Assembly (NCBI GenBank): GCA_002238765.1 | Contig: MPMZ01000008.1 | Span: 1 to 64,000 of the forward strand | Direction of reading: 5' to 3' | Origin: Nitrospira sp. bin75 | Lineage (GTDB): Bacteria > Nitrospirota > Nitrospiria > Nitrospirales > UBA8639 | Length of the DNA stretch: 64,000 nt | Shown here: positions 25,930 through 33,947 of the stretch, piece after piece | Position numbering within the stretch: position 1 is the stretch's first letter | Layout of the letters: every line of letters begins with the position of its first letter | Notes under the pieces: model-generated | Seen by the model: the letters and a program-made list of their open reading frames with translations, nothing else | Database searches by the model: none | What the model was told of the DNA's origin: nothing | Program-made: the position numbers and the translations under genes

Positions 25930-26870
25930 TGGCGAATGGTCCGACGGTGGGAAAGCGCGGCGTGGCCCAGGGGTGGGGTCAGGGCGCCTCCGGCGCCACG
26001 GTGCGGGCCGTGGCGGGACCGCGCGTCGGCCACCGAGCCAGTGCCCCCGGCCGGCTCCGGCCGGTCCCCCGGCGCAGACGCGATTCCCACGAATCGAGGC
26101 AGGCCAGCCGACCCGCCCCAGCGGATCGGCGGCCGGTGCGGTTCCCGTGCATCGCCAGATGCGGCGGGAACGAGCCCGACACCATCGTCCCCAGACGATG
26201 TGACGGGCGGCCGGAAGACCAACGGATCTGCCCCTCGGCAGAGGCGACGGGAGGCCGAGCCCCAGCGACGCCTCCCGGGTTGGTCGCGGCGCACGGGAGT
26301 GAGCCGTGACCAACCCCTGGGAGAGAGGAGCGTTCAGCGACGTGAACCAGACGGGTTCCCCGGGGGTTGGTCACGGCTGGCGACCCCTCGCCCAAGCCGG
26401 GACAGCGCAGCGGGGTGAATGGCCCAGGTCCGCCGCGTCCAGCGGGGGGCGTGGAGCCAGAGGGGATTCCCCTTGGGCGGGGCCTGGCGCTCCCAGGCCC
26501 CGCCGGTGAATGGGCCAAAAAGCGTTGTCCAAACGCGCAGTTGGCCCAGAGGCACAGCCTCCGCAGGGTGCCGGCGCTCCCGGCACCCTGTCGGGACAGG
26601 ATGCGAGCCTGTCCCGCGACCGGCGACGGCTTCGAGGCGGTCGGTGTATCGCCTCATTGACAGGTAAGTGACCCCTGACGCGCGACAGGGGTCAGATCAG
26701 CGGTAGAATAGGCAGTTGAAGAGGCGAGACACGGGACGAGAACCAGGACGGGTCAGAGAAAATGGCGAGTGACGCGGTACGGTCATAGCGCCCCGCAAGG
26801 CGCCCGCGGCGGGCTGGGACGTTAGAGCGTAGATTCACCGGTCACGTGACCCGTGAATCTACCCGGTACG
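25930..26870. ncRNA. Hairpin-dense GC-rich region, candidate structured RNA
   Basis: There are at least eleven strong hairpins in 0.9 kb. Stem-loop spans: 25983-25997 (6 bp), 26081-26096 (6), 26183-26200 (7), 26227-26242 (6), 26249-26276 (7), 26303-26377 (15 bp, perfect, with inner hairpin), 26476-26504 (12), 26564-26590 (11), 26592-26616 (9), 26669-26694 (9), 26829-26862 (10 plus 5). Two stems share the loop CGCTC between G and C pairs. The frames open here are all GC-driven and overlap one another on both strands, with Arg/Pro/Gly-rich products. The strand and ends of any transcript are unknown, and no known RNA class is recognised. Confidence 0.45.
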
Positions 26871-27832
26871 GCGGTCCGGGGTTGAGGACGGGGTAGCAAC
26901 AGGGCGGAGGCGGGAGGGACAGGGTCACGTAGGGCGAGGGGTTCCATGGACGAAGGCGGCCAGTCACACCGTGATCAGAGTAGCCACTCCTTGCGAACCG
27001 GGAGGGTAACCGGGAGCCGCTTGAGGATAGTACCGTGTCCAAGGCCCGAGACGCATGCCTGGAATCAGAGGGGTGATCGACGGCAGAACGGGCATGCGCG
27101 ACCTGACGGCGAGCTTGCAGCATAGCCCCCGGCAGGATGTGACACGAGGGTCGAGGAGGGTGTGCCCCATGACGCGGAAAACCGTTCCTGCTCTTGCCGC
27201 GTGGGTCCCACAGCGGCCGGTCACGGATTGAGAGGTCTTTCGTCGTGCACGAGGGGGACGCGGTTTCGCTGGTCACACGTGATGCGACCAACTTGCCGCG
27301 CAGTCGGCCTTCTATCCTGATCCAGACCGCTACCCACCGCAGGCCCTCAAGAGAGTCTCGTCGTTGTGTGAAGGCATGCGAACACCAGGCTAGGCGTCTG
27401 TTTGTGACGCACAGCGGGATCCGGCCAGAGGTCACTCTATTGCGGTCCTCCGCCGGCTCACGTTGTCTCCATGGTCCTTTTTTCGGCCTCCGAGCTTCCT
27501 CTGCGTCGGCCGAAGAGCATCGCTTTATGGCGACCCGCGCCAGCCGTGTTTGCGGCTTGCGGCTCGATTGCCTCCCTTCCCCCGTGTTGCCCGTGGCGGC
27601 GTCGTCCCGATCACGTCCGGATTCGCTGGCCCCAGCTCGGCGTGTCCGGGCTTCCTCCTCTCCTTCCCTCTCCTCCGGCTGTATTTGAGGGTCGGGCCTC
27701 GTGCGCTCCGCGCGACCGCCGGAACACCAAACCCTCAGACAGCCCCGTCTTTCGAGTCAAATACTGATCTTTCCCATTGTAAGAGGCGTGCTTGGGCACT
27801 CGAGCCGTTGCCGAAATTGTCTAATCTTTCAA
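26871..27832. other. Gap of about 960 bases without a convincing gene
   Basis: Frames on both strands are open in places, but the products are low-complexity and lack starts with ribosome binding sites. The stretch contains copy 2 of the diverged inverted repeat (27346-27412). It may hold decayed genes or be an extension of the structured region. Confidence 0.5.
27346..27412 (-). repeat. Diverged inverted repeat, copy 2
   Basis: The reverse complement carries AACAGACGCC, TGGTGTTCGCA, ACACAACGACGAGACT in the same order as 22985-23055. Confidence 0.6.
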
Positions 27833-28816
27833 CTATGAAATCATGTATTTCATATACAGTTTGGCAATTTCATCCTGGTCAATCGTTCGAAACTTGACAT
27901 CCCTGCCAAGGTCCGATTTCGAGGCATCCCCAGCATCGTCGAGGTTTCGGTTAAATTCGTCGGTCAGATTTCCGAGAATAACCAAGTAGGCAATGGTCGA
28001 TTCAGAATTGCGTACACATCTCTTCAGATCATCAATCGGTTCGTCCGTGTCAACATCGCCACTGTAATTCTTACATTGAACCGGAACGTTCTCATGAAGA
28101 TACTCGTCTGACAGGGGATCCTGGATATTGATCAAGAAATCCCAGCCCTTGCCGACATCACCCGAACCAGCAACGACCTCAACCCCTCGAATTTTCTCAA
28201 ACAACTCTTTCGCAAAAGTCTCAAGTGCCTTTCCCGGCCAGCGCGTGCTGATGATGTCAATCGTCTTTTCAATGACGTCTAGTTCCATACGCTCTTTTTC
28301 AAGGCCAAGAGTCCTTCTCTTTTCGGCTACGGGACTTTCCCAAAGTTTCCGCTCAATCAGAGAATCAAAATGCTGTATGGTCGCCGGGCGATAGATCTGA
28401 TAATACTGGCCGCGTTTCCTCAGATCGTGCTTGACCCAGGCCGGAATAAATTCAGCATCAATTCCGATGTAATTTTCCGTGATCGCTCGGCACTCCAGAT
28501 AGTGATTAAAATCATCTTCCGAACCCAAGAATCCATAGGGACCAGTTACCTCCGCAATTAGAAACCGACGAAGTGGGCGTTCGGTTTGAATAATCAACCT
28601 ATCCCCGGGCCTAATGCGATTGACAAGAAACTGGGTCATCCGCCAACATTGCTTTTCGGCTTCGTTGAGTGGCGTTTCCCCTTCTAATTTCTTTTGCAAT
28701 GTCCGCAAGTCCATCCCAGGCTCACTCCATCCAAAGTGTGCCGTTCCCTTCAGAACCTGCTGGTAAATCCAATCGGGCTTATCTTCTCGAAATGCGTTAA
28801 ACTTGAAATAGTTCAT
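27833..28816 (-). CDS. EVE-like plus Mrr-type restriction endonuclease fusion
   Basis: A 327-residue two-domain protein. Residues 1-120 look like an EVE/PUA-type domain that reads modified bases (NYFKFNAFREDKPDWIY; INPGD-like IRPGDRLIIQ; RFLIAEVTGPYGF). Residues 180-327 form a PD-(D/E)XK nuclease: WPGKALETFAKELFEKIRG, GWDFLINI (catalytic Asp) and VPVQCKNYSG (QxK). This fits modification-dependent restriction of phage or foreign DNA. It lies 53 bases downstream of the DUF3800 gene on the same strand and probably shares its promoter. The EVE call is from motif shape only. Confidence 0.7.
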   Translation of the reverse strand: MNYFKFNAFREDKPDWIYQQVLKGTAHFGWSEPGMDLRTLQKKLEGETPLNEAEKQCWRMTQFLVNRIRPGDRLIIQTERPLRRFLIAEVTGPYGFLGSEDDFNHYLECRAITENYIGIDAEFIPAWVKHDLRKRGQYYQIYRPATIQHFDSLIERKLWESPVAEKRRTLGLEKERMELDVIEKTIDIISTRWPGKALETFAKELFEKIRGVEVVAGSGDVGKGWDFLINIQDPLSDEYLHENVPVQCKNYSGDVDTDEPIDDLKRCVRNSESTIAYLVILGNLTDEFNRNLDDAGDASKSDLGRDVKFRTIDQDEIAKLYMKYMIS

Positions 28817-28869
28817 CTAAACAATCTTCCTCTATTGCTATAATTTGAAACTGATTCTTTCCCCAATAC

Positions 28870-29784
28870 TCAAAATGGGAGAGAGTTGGTCTTATGTTCT
28901 TGACAAATGATGCAGACACATGTTGAGGCTGAAAAGTGCCGAACGCCGACGACTGTCTGATTGGCGGTCCTATCAGCACGATCGAATATAGGGCTGAAGA
29001 GATCGCCCTCGCCGTTTTCCAGGTAGCGTCGAAGAGCATAGCAACACAAATCCGCAATCTGAACCAATCTCGTTAAACTGCTATCCACGAAGAGCGGGGT
29101 TTCGATGATCCGCTGTATGCCGGTCCACAATGTCCCCTTCTGATGAAACTCTCTCATCAAGGTTGTATGCTTAAGCGAAATGGTCTGGTTATTGTCGTGG
29201 ACGATGAGTCCATAGTTCCGTTGTCCCTGCGTCATATCCGTCACTTGCAAATATTGCTCAAACCGTGACACCACCTGTTCAAATGCCTGTTCAGCAACTG
29301 AACTCTTCGCTCGCGACGGATCAAAATGTGTCTTATCAATACATTCCGCAAATAAGCGAGCAAATCCCCATCCCGACACGATTTGCGCAATCTCGGCTAC
29401 CAACGCTTGCCGTTCGTCCAACGTCAAATGCACATATTCTTCTGTGTGTTGATAATTCTTCTTGGTCTGCCGATATTTTTTGTGTTCCTGCTGTTTTTGA
29501 AGAGAAAGTAAATGGGCCGTTCGGTGTTGGGCAACGGCAGATCTTCTTTGCCGGTAATTTAATTGATCAAAATCAGGAATGCGGGACTGTTCCAGAATTT
29601 TCCGCAAGATCCACGCCGTATGCAATTCTGCGTGCTCAAGGTCATAGCGGCTCATGACCGCAGAGATATCACGGTCGGTATCTCTCCAGTGCCAGATCGG
29701 TATGGAGAGGCCAGCGAGAACAAAATGAGTCGTATTGCCGGGTATATCCGGTGTCCCGGACTCATCAACGTAGCAAAGATACAT
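28870..29784 (-). CDS. DUF3800 family protein
   Basis: A 304-residue DUF3800 protein, RNase H-like fold. It begins MYLCYVDESGTPD with the characteristic DESG, and has FAECIDKTHFDPS, IVHDNNQTI and a late LVQIADLCCYALRRYLENGE, giving the acidic set expected of a nuclease core. It is frequently found in phage-defence islands. The start at 29784 is where homology begins. A promoter and structured leader lie upstream, and the EVE-nuclease gene follows. Confidence 0.85.
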   Translation of the reverse strand: MYLCYVDESGTPDIPGNTTHFVLAGLSIPIWHWRDTDRDISAVMSRYDLEHAELHTAWILRKILEQSRIPDFDQLNYRQRRSAVAQHRTAHLLSLQKQQEHKKYRQTKKNYQHTEEYVHLTLDERQALVAEIAQIVSGWGFARLFAECIDKTHFDPSRAKSSVAEQAFEQVVSRFEQYLQVTDMTQGQRNYGLIVHDNNQTISLKHTTLMREFHQKGTLWTGIQRIIETPLFVDSSLTRLVQIADLCCYALRRYLENGEGDLFSPIFDRADRTANQTVVGVRHFSASTCVCIICQEHKTNSLPF

Positions 29785-29805
29785 GGGTGGGTTTTCCTGA
29801 TTTTG

Positions 29806-29846
29806 GCAAAAAAAAGCGACTGGGCTTTTGGGGCGATAGCCCCAAA
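29806..29846 (-). promoter_or_regulatory. Hairpin leader of DUF3800 operon
   Basis: TTTGGGGC pairs with GCCCCAAA (29827-29846, four-base loop); on the minus strand this is followed 14 bases later by eight Ts (29808-29815). An alternative pairing, GGGCT with AGCCC, would move a hairpin next to the T tract. This could be a transcription attenuator within the roughly 90-nt leader. Confidence 0.4.
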
Positions 29847-29884
29847 TCGAGACGCTTGGCGACTCATCCCAGACGCTGAGAAAG

Positions 29885-29913
29885 ATTATAGCTATTTGAT
29901 ATAGGTAACGCAA
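29885..29913 (-). promoter_or_regulatory. Sigma70 promoter of DUF3800 operon
   Basis: The minus strand reads TTGCGT (29908-29913), 17 bases, TATAAT (29885-29890), about 100 nt upstream of the DUF3800 start. The IS1 element inserted eight bases further upstream, leaving the promoter intact. Confidence 0.7.
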
Positions 29914-29920
29914 GATGTGT

Positions 29921-29928
29921 CTATGAAG
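29921..29928 (+). repeat. Target site duplication, left
   Basis: CTATGAAG, identical to 33890-33897. An 8-bp duplication is normal for IS1-family insertion. Confidence 0.9.
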
Positions 29929-29937
29929 GGTAGTGGG

Positions 29938-30825
29938 TCATTTTGAATTTCGCTTCTTGTATGAACCTCGCGGTCCTGGCTTCGGACGGGCCTCATTCAC
30001 CAGATTCACAATATCCTCAACCTCCCAGACGTGATCCGTGACTCCAGCAGCCATCGCCGGCGTAATCCCTTCTAGGCTTTTGTGTTGTCGACAGAAATTG
30101 TAGTACATGAAATGCAGTGACACGCTATGCACGTGGTTTTCAACCTTCTTGGAGAACGCATTGGTCAGACGAGTAAACCGGCGCATGGACATCCGCATGG
30201 TCAGGTTTTGTCTCTCGGCATAACTGGTCGAGACGTGTTTCGGATCGGGTTTGCCTGAAATCTTCCGTTTTCTGACACCGTTGCATTCGCCAGGACTATA
30301 TCGCGTTTCAGGCGAGGAACCGCCAGCCGACCCATACAGCTTGACCAACATCGCATAGTCCACGTCACCGCCGAAGGCTCCTTCCACGGCATCCAGATAG
30401 GCCCTCAATCCATCACTGGTCAGTTGGACACGATCAGCCAACCGTGACCGCAGATCGTCCATAAATTCAATGGCTGTTTCACTCGACCGATCTCCAACCG
30501 TCCAAGACGGAACCAGTTTCGTGTCGGCACAAATGGCCGTCCATGTCCAGACATCGCCTGCGCCCTTCGGGGCGTCCTTGGTTTTGGGGACATTCCTCTG
30601 CTTGGCATAGACGAAGGACCAGATCTCATCAACCTGAATGCGTTTGCAGGGCAGATCCCGAAGGACACGATCTTGGTAAGCGTTGCAGGCTTTGCCTGTA
30701 TCGACCAGTAGCTTCAAGACGGAGTTCTTGGTCACGTCTGCCGTCCGTGCTGTGGACAGCACGCTGTTGCCTTCAACCAAGCAACGGAGGATCAGGGTTT
30801 GGGTTTTGAGGGGCAATCGATTCAT
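29938..30825 (-). CDS. IS1-family transposase
   Basis: A 295-residue single-frame DDE transposase. The N-terminal helix-turn-helix (LILRCLVEGNSVLSTARTAD) is followed by QVDEIWSFVYAKQRN (first Asp), LTSDGLRAYLDAVEGAFG (second Asp), and FMYYNFCRQHKSLEGITPAM (IS1-type C-terminal motif). Unlike classical IS1 there is no InsA/InsB frameshift. The start at 30825 begins MNRLPLKTQ; the stop codon lies within the left inverted repeat. Confidence 0.9.
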   Translation of the reverse strand: MNRLPLKTQTLILRCLVEGNSVLSTARTADVTKNSVLKLLVDTGKACNAYQDRVLRDLPCKRIQVDEIWSFVYAKQRNVPKTKDAPKGAGDVWTWTAICADTKLVPSWTVGDRSSETAIEFMDDLRSRLADRVQLTSDGLRAYLDAVEGAFGGDVDYAMLVKLYGSAGGSSPETRYSPGECNGVRKRKISGKPDPKHVSTSYAERQNLTMRMSMRRFTRLTNAFSKKVENHVHSVSLHFMYYNFCRQHKSLEGITPAMAAGVTDHVWEVEDIVNLVNEARPKPGPRGSYKKRNSK

Positions 30826-31022
30826 GCCCCCATTACATGATCTTTGTACTTGTCTATCAAGCATTAGAGTATTTTAAATGAACGTTTAGGAATGTAGAAA
30901 AGCGAGCGTGTTCACTCCCTATTACTAGTAAACAATTAACGACAACTCAGGATGGTAGGAATATGTAAAAACTGGGCGAAGGTGGGTATGCTTCTGATGA
31001 AAAAACGATGTATACTTGTCTT

Positions 31023-31487
31023 ATGAACGATTGCCAACAAACCAATTGGGTAGCGACTCGGGCAGCGTGTTTTGTGCCTCACGTCTTTGGTGATTTAGCT
31101 GAGGTCGTGCGCCGTGACATGGAAGAAGCTAATCGTGTCTCACCGCTTTTGATGCGCGGCTTTAGCTTCTTTGTTTCCCCCAACCCAGAGAAACAGCAGA
31201 ACCGCTTGGAGGTGAGGCGGAGTGCTCCGTCCTCAACGTCTGTTGCAGATATTGTCGTCACCTTCACAATGACGACGGAAGCCGTTCGTATAGATTGTCC
31301 TGCTCATCCCAACTATCCCAAAGGATTTTTTCATGTGCGGCCGACGTGGAATCCTTCAGAAGGTCTTTGCTCTCTTCAAATTAACGGTCATGCCCATGAC
31401 CTTTGGCAAATTAGCCAAGAAGCCTTGGGCTACCTCATATTCCCCCAACCTCCAGACGAAGCGGCAGTCATTTTGGGGACGTTCTGA
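31023..31487 (+). CDS. Transposon-borne 154-residue protein, possible E2-like fold (copy B)
   Basis: A homologue of the product of 1456-1938. Shared, nearly ungapped: VFGDLAEVVRRDMEEAN (residues 21-37), HPNYP (95-99), PTWNP (107-111), LW (127-128). The stretch YPKGFFHVRPTWNPSEGLC followed by a hydrophobic helix ending FPQPPDEAA matches the order of E2 landmarks: YP, WHPN, G-x-x-C, then the helix before PNP. Cys116 would be the catalytic residue. No E1-like, JAB or ubiquitin-like gene is nearby, so function is open. It is divergent from the transposase. The start at 31023 is chosen to match the homologue; an upstream ATG exists at 31008. Confidence 0.65.
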   Translation: MNDCQQTNWVATRAACFVPHVFGDLAEVVRRDMEEANRVSPLLMRGFSFFVSPNPEKQQNRLEVRRSAPSSTSVADIVVTFTMTTEAVRIDCPAHPNYPKGFFHVRPTWNPSEGLCSLQINGHAHDLWQISQEALGYLIFPQPPDEAAVILGTF

Positions 31488-31588
31488 CTCGCACCTATTC
31501 CCCCCAGTCATTCAATAGTCATGCCCTATTTACTTGTCTGATACGTTCCCTTATACTCTTTTCATTCTGTTCCACTAGGACGACCCCA

Positions 31589-31768
31589 TTGTCGGGTCGG
31601 ACCTGCAATACAACAGCCTCGCATCGCCTCCGTCGGTAGCTCCCATGCCAGACGATGTTGCATCCCAAAAGGTAAATACAGGCACCGCCAATCGTCTTGG
31701 TGGAACAGAAACGGCCCGACCTTTGTCGTCTGGCCGCATTGCCCTACCAAGACGAAGGGAGGCCTGCG
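31589..31768 (+). promoter_or_regulatory. Riboswitch-like leader B, upstream of exported protein
   Basis: The counterpart of 331-514. GTCGGGTC (31591-31598) can pair, with two G-U pairs, with GGCCCGAC (31713-31720). The same segment can instead form CGGCC/CGAC with GTCG/GGCCG (31712-31736). Between them lie AATACAACAGCCTCG, GGTAGCTCCC and GGTAAATA (31671-31678). The leader ends in GGGAGGCCTGCG next to the ATG at 31769. Conservation between elements with different genes downstream argues for an RNA function rather than a coding one. Confidence 0.5.
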
Positions 31769-31939
31769 ATGCGACAACCCAACTCACGTTTCTTCATCAG
31801 TGTCCTACTCATTGGAGTCGTTGTTGGCTGTCTGACAACGGCCCAACCGAGTCGGGCTTGGGACGAGCTATGGATGCCCAAGGACTCGGAGTGGACAGAC
31901 GCCAATCGGAAACGCTACCAAGATTTTCCTCTAAAGTAA
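31769..31939 (+). CDS. Small exported protein, 56 residues
   Basis: Begins MRQPNSRFFISVLLIGVVVG, a typical signal peptide; cleavage is likely after PSRA, releasing a peptide of about 27 residues (WDELWMPKDSEWTDANRKR...). CLTT after the hydrophobic run could instead be a lipobox. GGGAGG precedes the start. It directly follows the shared leader. Unknown function. Confidence 0.7.
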   Translation: MRQPNSRFFISVLLIGVVVGCLTTAQPSRAWDELWMPKDSEWTDANRKRYQDFPLK

Positions 31940-32006
31940 GCCCTTTCAAGACCGATGCGAAACGCAACTAACGGCGGTACGAGGAACAAGGCCAACACAT
32001 GCTGAG

Positions 32007-32273
32007 ATGTCAGAGTGTATTGATTTGGTCGTGGATGCCTACTACGCCAATCAGTACAAGACGCCACACCAGGTCGGACGCCAAACCGAATCAGGGCGAG
32101 AAGGAGAGGTGCCGCGTCATGCCAAGCAAGCGGCCGTCCAGCAATGCCAAGACTCCTTGGAAGCCTTGGGCATCGAGTTGTCGTCATGGTGGCTCAATGC
32201 GTGTATCAAACAGGAACTACGGTCGTACCAGAAACTCCAGCGCGACTACGGTGATGTGCTGAATGCGCCCTGA
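32007..32273 (+). CDS. Hypothetical 88-residue protein in IS1 element
   Basis: Mostly helical, with two Cys (SECIDLVVDAYY; NACIKQELRS) and a WW pair. It begins MSECIDLVVDAYYANQ. No signal peptide or known motif is seen. It lies between the exported small protein and the exported nuclease, all in the same direction, so it is probably part of one transcript behind the leader. Confidence 0.55.
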   Translation: MSECIDLVVDAYYANQYKTPHQVGRQTESGREGEVPRHAKQAAVQQCQDSLEALGIELSSWWLNACIKQELRSYQKLQRDYGDVLNAP

Positions 32274-32285
32274 CAGGAGAATGTC

Positions 32286-33350
32286 ATGATGATCTTGTTT
32301 CTTCTGACAGTATTGGTGTTCGGTCTACCAAGCCATGCTGCCGAGACCGACATTCTCTCGGAAATGGAGTCTCACTTCCAAAATATCCTAGAGGGGATTG
32401 AGCAATCCGAGTACTCGGCAGAGGAGGTCGTTAAACGCCTCAAGACCTTTCGTGAAATGCTTCATCGTCAGATCCGCACCAAAACCCGAACTGAATTGGA
32501 GGCCCTGCTCAGCCAGGATGCGCTCTATATTGGCCCCCTTCCAGTACTTGAAGAGAATCCTTCAGGCAGTGGACGAGACCGATATCAACTGCTCTCTCCT
32601 CAGCAACTCCGGTCTCGTGCCCAAGACATCGCTCAGAAGCTGACGGCCGCCTTTGAACAGTCAAGAGATCATGCCCTAAAACTCGTCAAACAATTCGGGG
32701 CGGAGTACGGAACCTGTCGGGCTAGGGATGTCTTGGAGGCCGAGATCCCATTGGTTGAATTAACGACGTGGGCCGACTCCTACGACTTTCGCGCTAACAA
32801 AGAGAGAGGCATTCGTCGATTCAATGAGACGTTCCACCGCCTGAAGACGGAGGCAATGCAAAGAAACAAGATCATGGCGTTCGATTGCATGATTGCTGGC
32901 CTCATCCATCGCACGACCAACAAAGACGATAAAACCACACAAGAACTCTCTGGTCGTCCCACGGTGATTGATGCGGACACCTTACTCTTGTCTGGCACAC
33001 GGATTCGACTCCACGGAATTGATGCGCCAGAGAAGGAACAGCGGTGTGCATACTCCAGTGGGAGAGAGTACTTGTGCGGAATCGCAGCGACGGAGGACTT
33101 GCGGGCCAAGATTGGGGATGCGTCTGTCAGATGTGTCATCACTGGACGAGGAAAATACCAGAGACTAATTGGGCATTGCTACCTTGGTGACATGGAATTG
33201 AATCACTGGTTGGTCGAACACGGCTATGCGCTTGCTTATAGACCATCTTCAACACAGTATGTAGCTGAGGAGCAGAAGGCTCAAGCTTCGAGACGTGGAA
33301 TCTGGAGCGGAGCGTTTGAGAAGCCGTGGGAGTGGCGGCAGAGGCATTAA
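32286..33350 (+). CDS. Exported thermonuclease-like (SNase) protein
   Basis: A 354-residue protein with an N-terminal signal peptide (MILFLLTVLVFGLPSHAA), a helical region of about 190 residues, and a C-terminal staphylococcal nuclease-like domain from about residue 225: TVIDADTLLLSGTRIRLHGI, DAPEKEQRC, GKYQRLIGHCYLGDMELNHW and GYALAYRP. The Asp, Glu and Arg positions of the active site look present (DADT, APEKE, KYQR). It should degrade DNA or RNA outside the cytoplasm. GGAGA precedes the ATG pair at 32286. Confidence 0.85.
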   Translation: MMILFLLTVLVFGLPSHAAETDILSEMESHFQNILEGIEQSEYSAEEVVKRLKTFREMLHRQIRTKTRTELEALLSQDALYIGPLPVLEENPSGSGRDRYQLLSPQQLRSRAQDIAQKLTAAFEQSRDHALKLVKQFGAEYGTCRARDVLEAEIPLVELTTWADSYDFRANKERGIRRFNETFHRLKTEAMQRNKIMAFDCMIAGLIHRTTNKDDKTTQELSGRPTVIDADTLLLSGTRIRLHGIDAPEKEQRCAYSSGREYLCGIAATEDLRAKIGDASVRCVITGRGKYQRLIGHCYLGDMELNHWLVEHGYALAYRPSSTQYVAEEQKAQASRRGIWSGAFEKPWEWRQRH

Positions 33351-33594
33351 AGAGGTGGAGGCGGCGGAGAACCGTCTTGGCTAGCCTCACCAAAACTGTT
33401 CTCGGTCTCCCCCGAATGATTCCCTTTCCCCGGTCACATTACGAGCAAGCGGGGGAAATCAAGCTAACAGGTCAACTGCAACCCTGTTGCAATTGGGCCG
33501 CTAACCCCTAGCAGTACTGCCAAGTGTATCAAGTATTGTATCAAGTGTACCTAACTATAATACTACCAACTTTCTGGTTCATCAAGAGCAAGTG
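33351..33594. other. Gap with repeats at IS1 right part
   Basis: No gene seen. It contains a near-perfect hairpin (CAACTGCAA...TTGCAATTG, 33476-33498) and the direct repeat GTATCAAGT twice at about 33527-33548. Confidence 0.5.
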
Positions 33595-33831
33595 TCATTT
33601 TTTTCGTCCCCACCTTGCCTGAGCCGCTTGTTTGGCAATCTCTTGCCGACGTTCTGGTGACAGCCTGTCTGCCCTGGCCTTGCCACCTTTCAATCCTCCC
33701 GCTTGGGCAAAGGTATTGACGGGGTTCACCTCCTGACTGGCTTCTCGCTCGCCAGTGGCGACATCCACAACGAATTTCGCTAGTTGATTCGCGTCGCGTG
33801 GCCTCTTGACTTCTTGTTTCATGTTCGACAT
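33595..33831 (-). CDS. Short basic protein, 78 residues, in IS1 element
   Basis: The C-terminus, GGLKGGKARADRLSPERRQE and IAKQAAQARWGRKK, matches a widespread small basic motif seen in histone-like or RNA-binding-type hypothetical proteins; the first half is acidic to neutral. Likely nucleic acid binding, by composition. It reads inward from the right end of the transposon. An alternative start lies at 33859, but AGGAGG at about 33842 favours 33831. Confidence 0.65.
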   Translation of the reverse strand: MSNMKQEVKRPRDANQLAKFVVDVATGEREASQEVNPVNTFAQAGGLKGGKARADRLSPERRQEIAKQAAQARWGRKK

Positions 33832-33870
33832 CTTTGCATACCTCCTTGCGGTTTGTCACTAGGGTCAGAT

Positions 33871-33889
33871 TTCAAAATGACCCACTACC
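33871..33889 (-). repeat. Right terminal inverted repeat of IS1-type element
   Basis: A perfect 19-bp match to the reverse complement of 29929-29947. Confidence 0.95.
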
Positions 33890-33897
33890 CTATGAAG
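33890..33897 (+). repeat. Target site duplication, right
   Basis: CTATGAAG, identical to 29921-29928. Confidence 0.9.
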
Positions 33898-33947
33898 AAT
33901 TGTTTATGAAAATTTGGTTCGTGGATTTTGATACAGGAGTCCCTTTT

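Larger units (their letters stand above)
29929..33889. mobile_element. IS1-family passenger transposon, complete
   Basis: A 3961-bp element. Both ends carry the perfect 19-bp inverted repeat GGTAGTGGGTCATTTTGAA (29929-29947 and 33871-33889), starting GGT as in IS1, and are flanked by the 8-bp direct repeat CTATGAAG. Contents: IS1-type transposase, a 154-residue homologue of the IS1595 passenger protein, the shared leader, a small exported protein, an 88-residue protein, an exported nuclease and a short basic protein. The perfect ends and target repeat indicate recent insertion into the island. Confidence 0.95.

Noticed and set aside
25894-26667. Several long overlapping frames on both strands (up to about 180 codons)
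   Set aside because: They arise from high GC content and few stop codons, overlap each other, and encode Arg/Pro/Gly-rich products without domain motifs or credible ribosome binding sites.
31562-31777. A minus-strand frame resembling part of the frame at 243-486
   Set aside because: The similarity includes third codon positions and stops at RNA-like blocks, which fits the conserved leader better than a protein.
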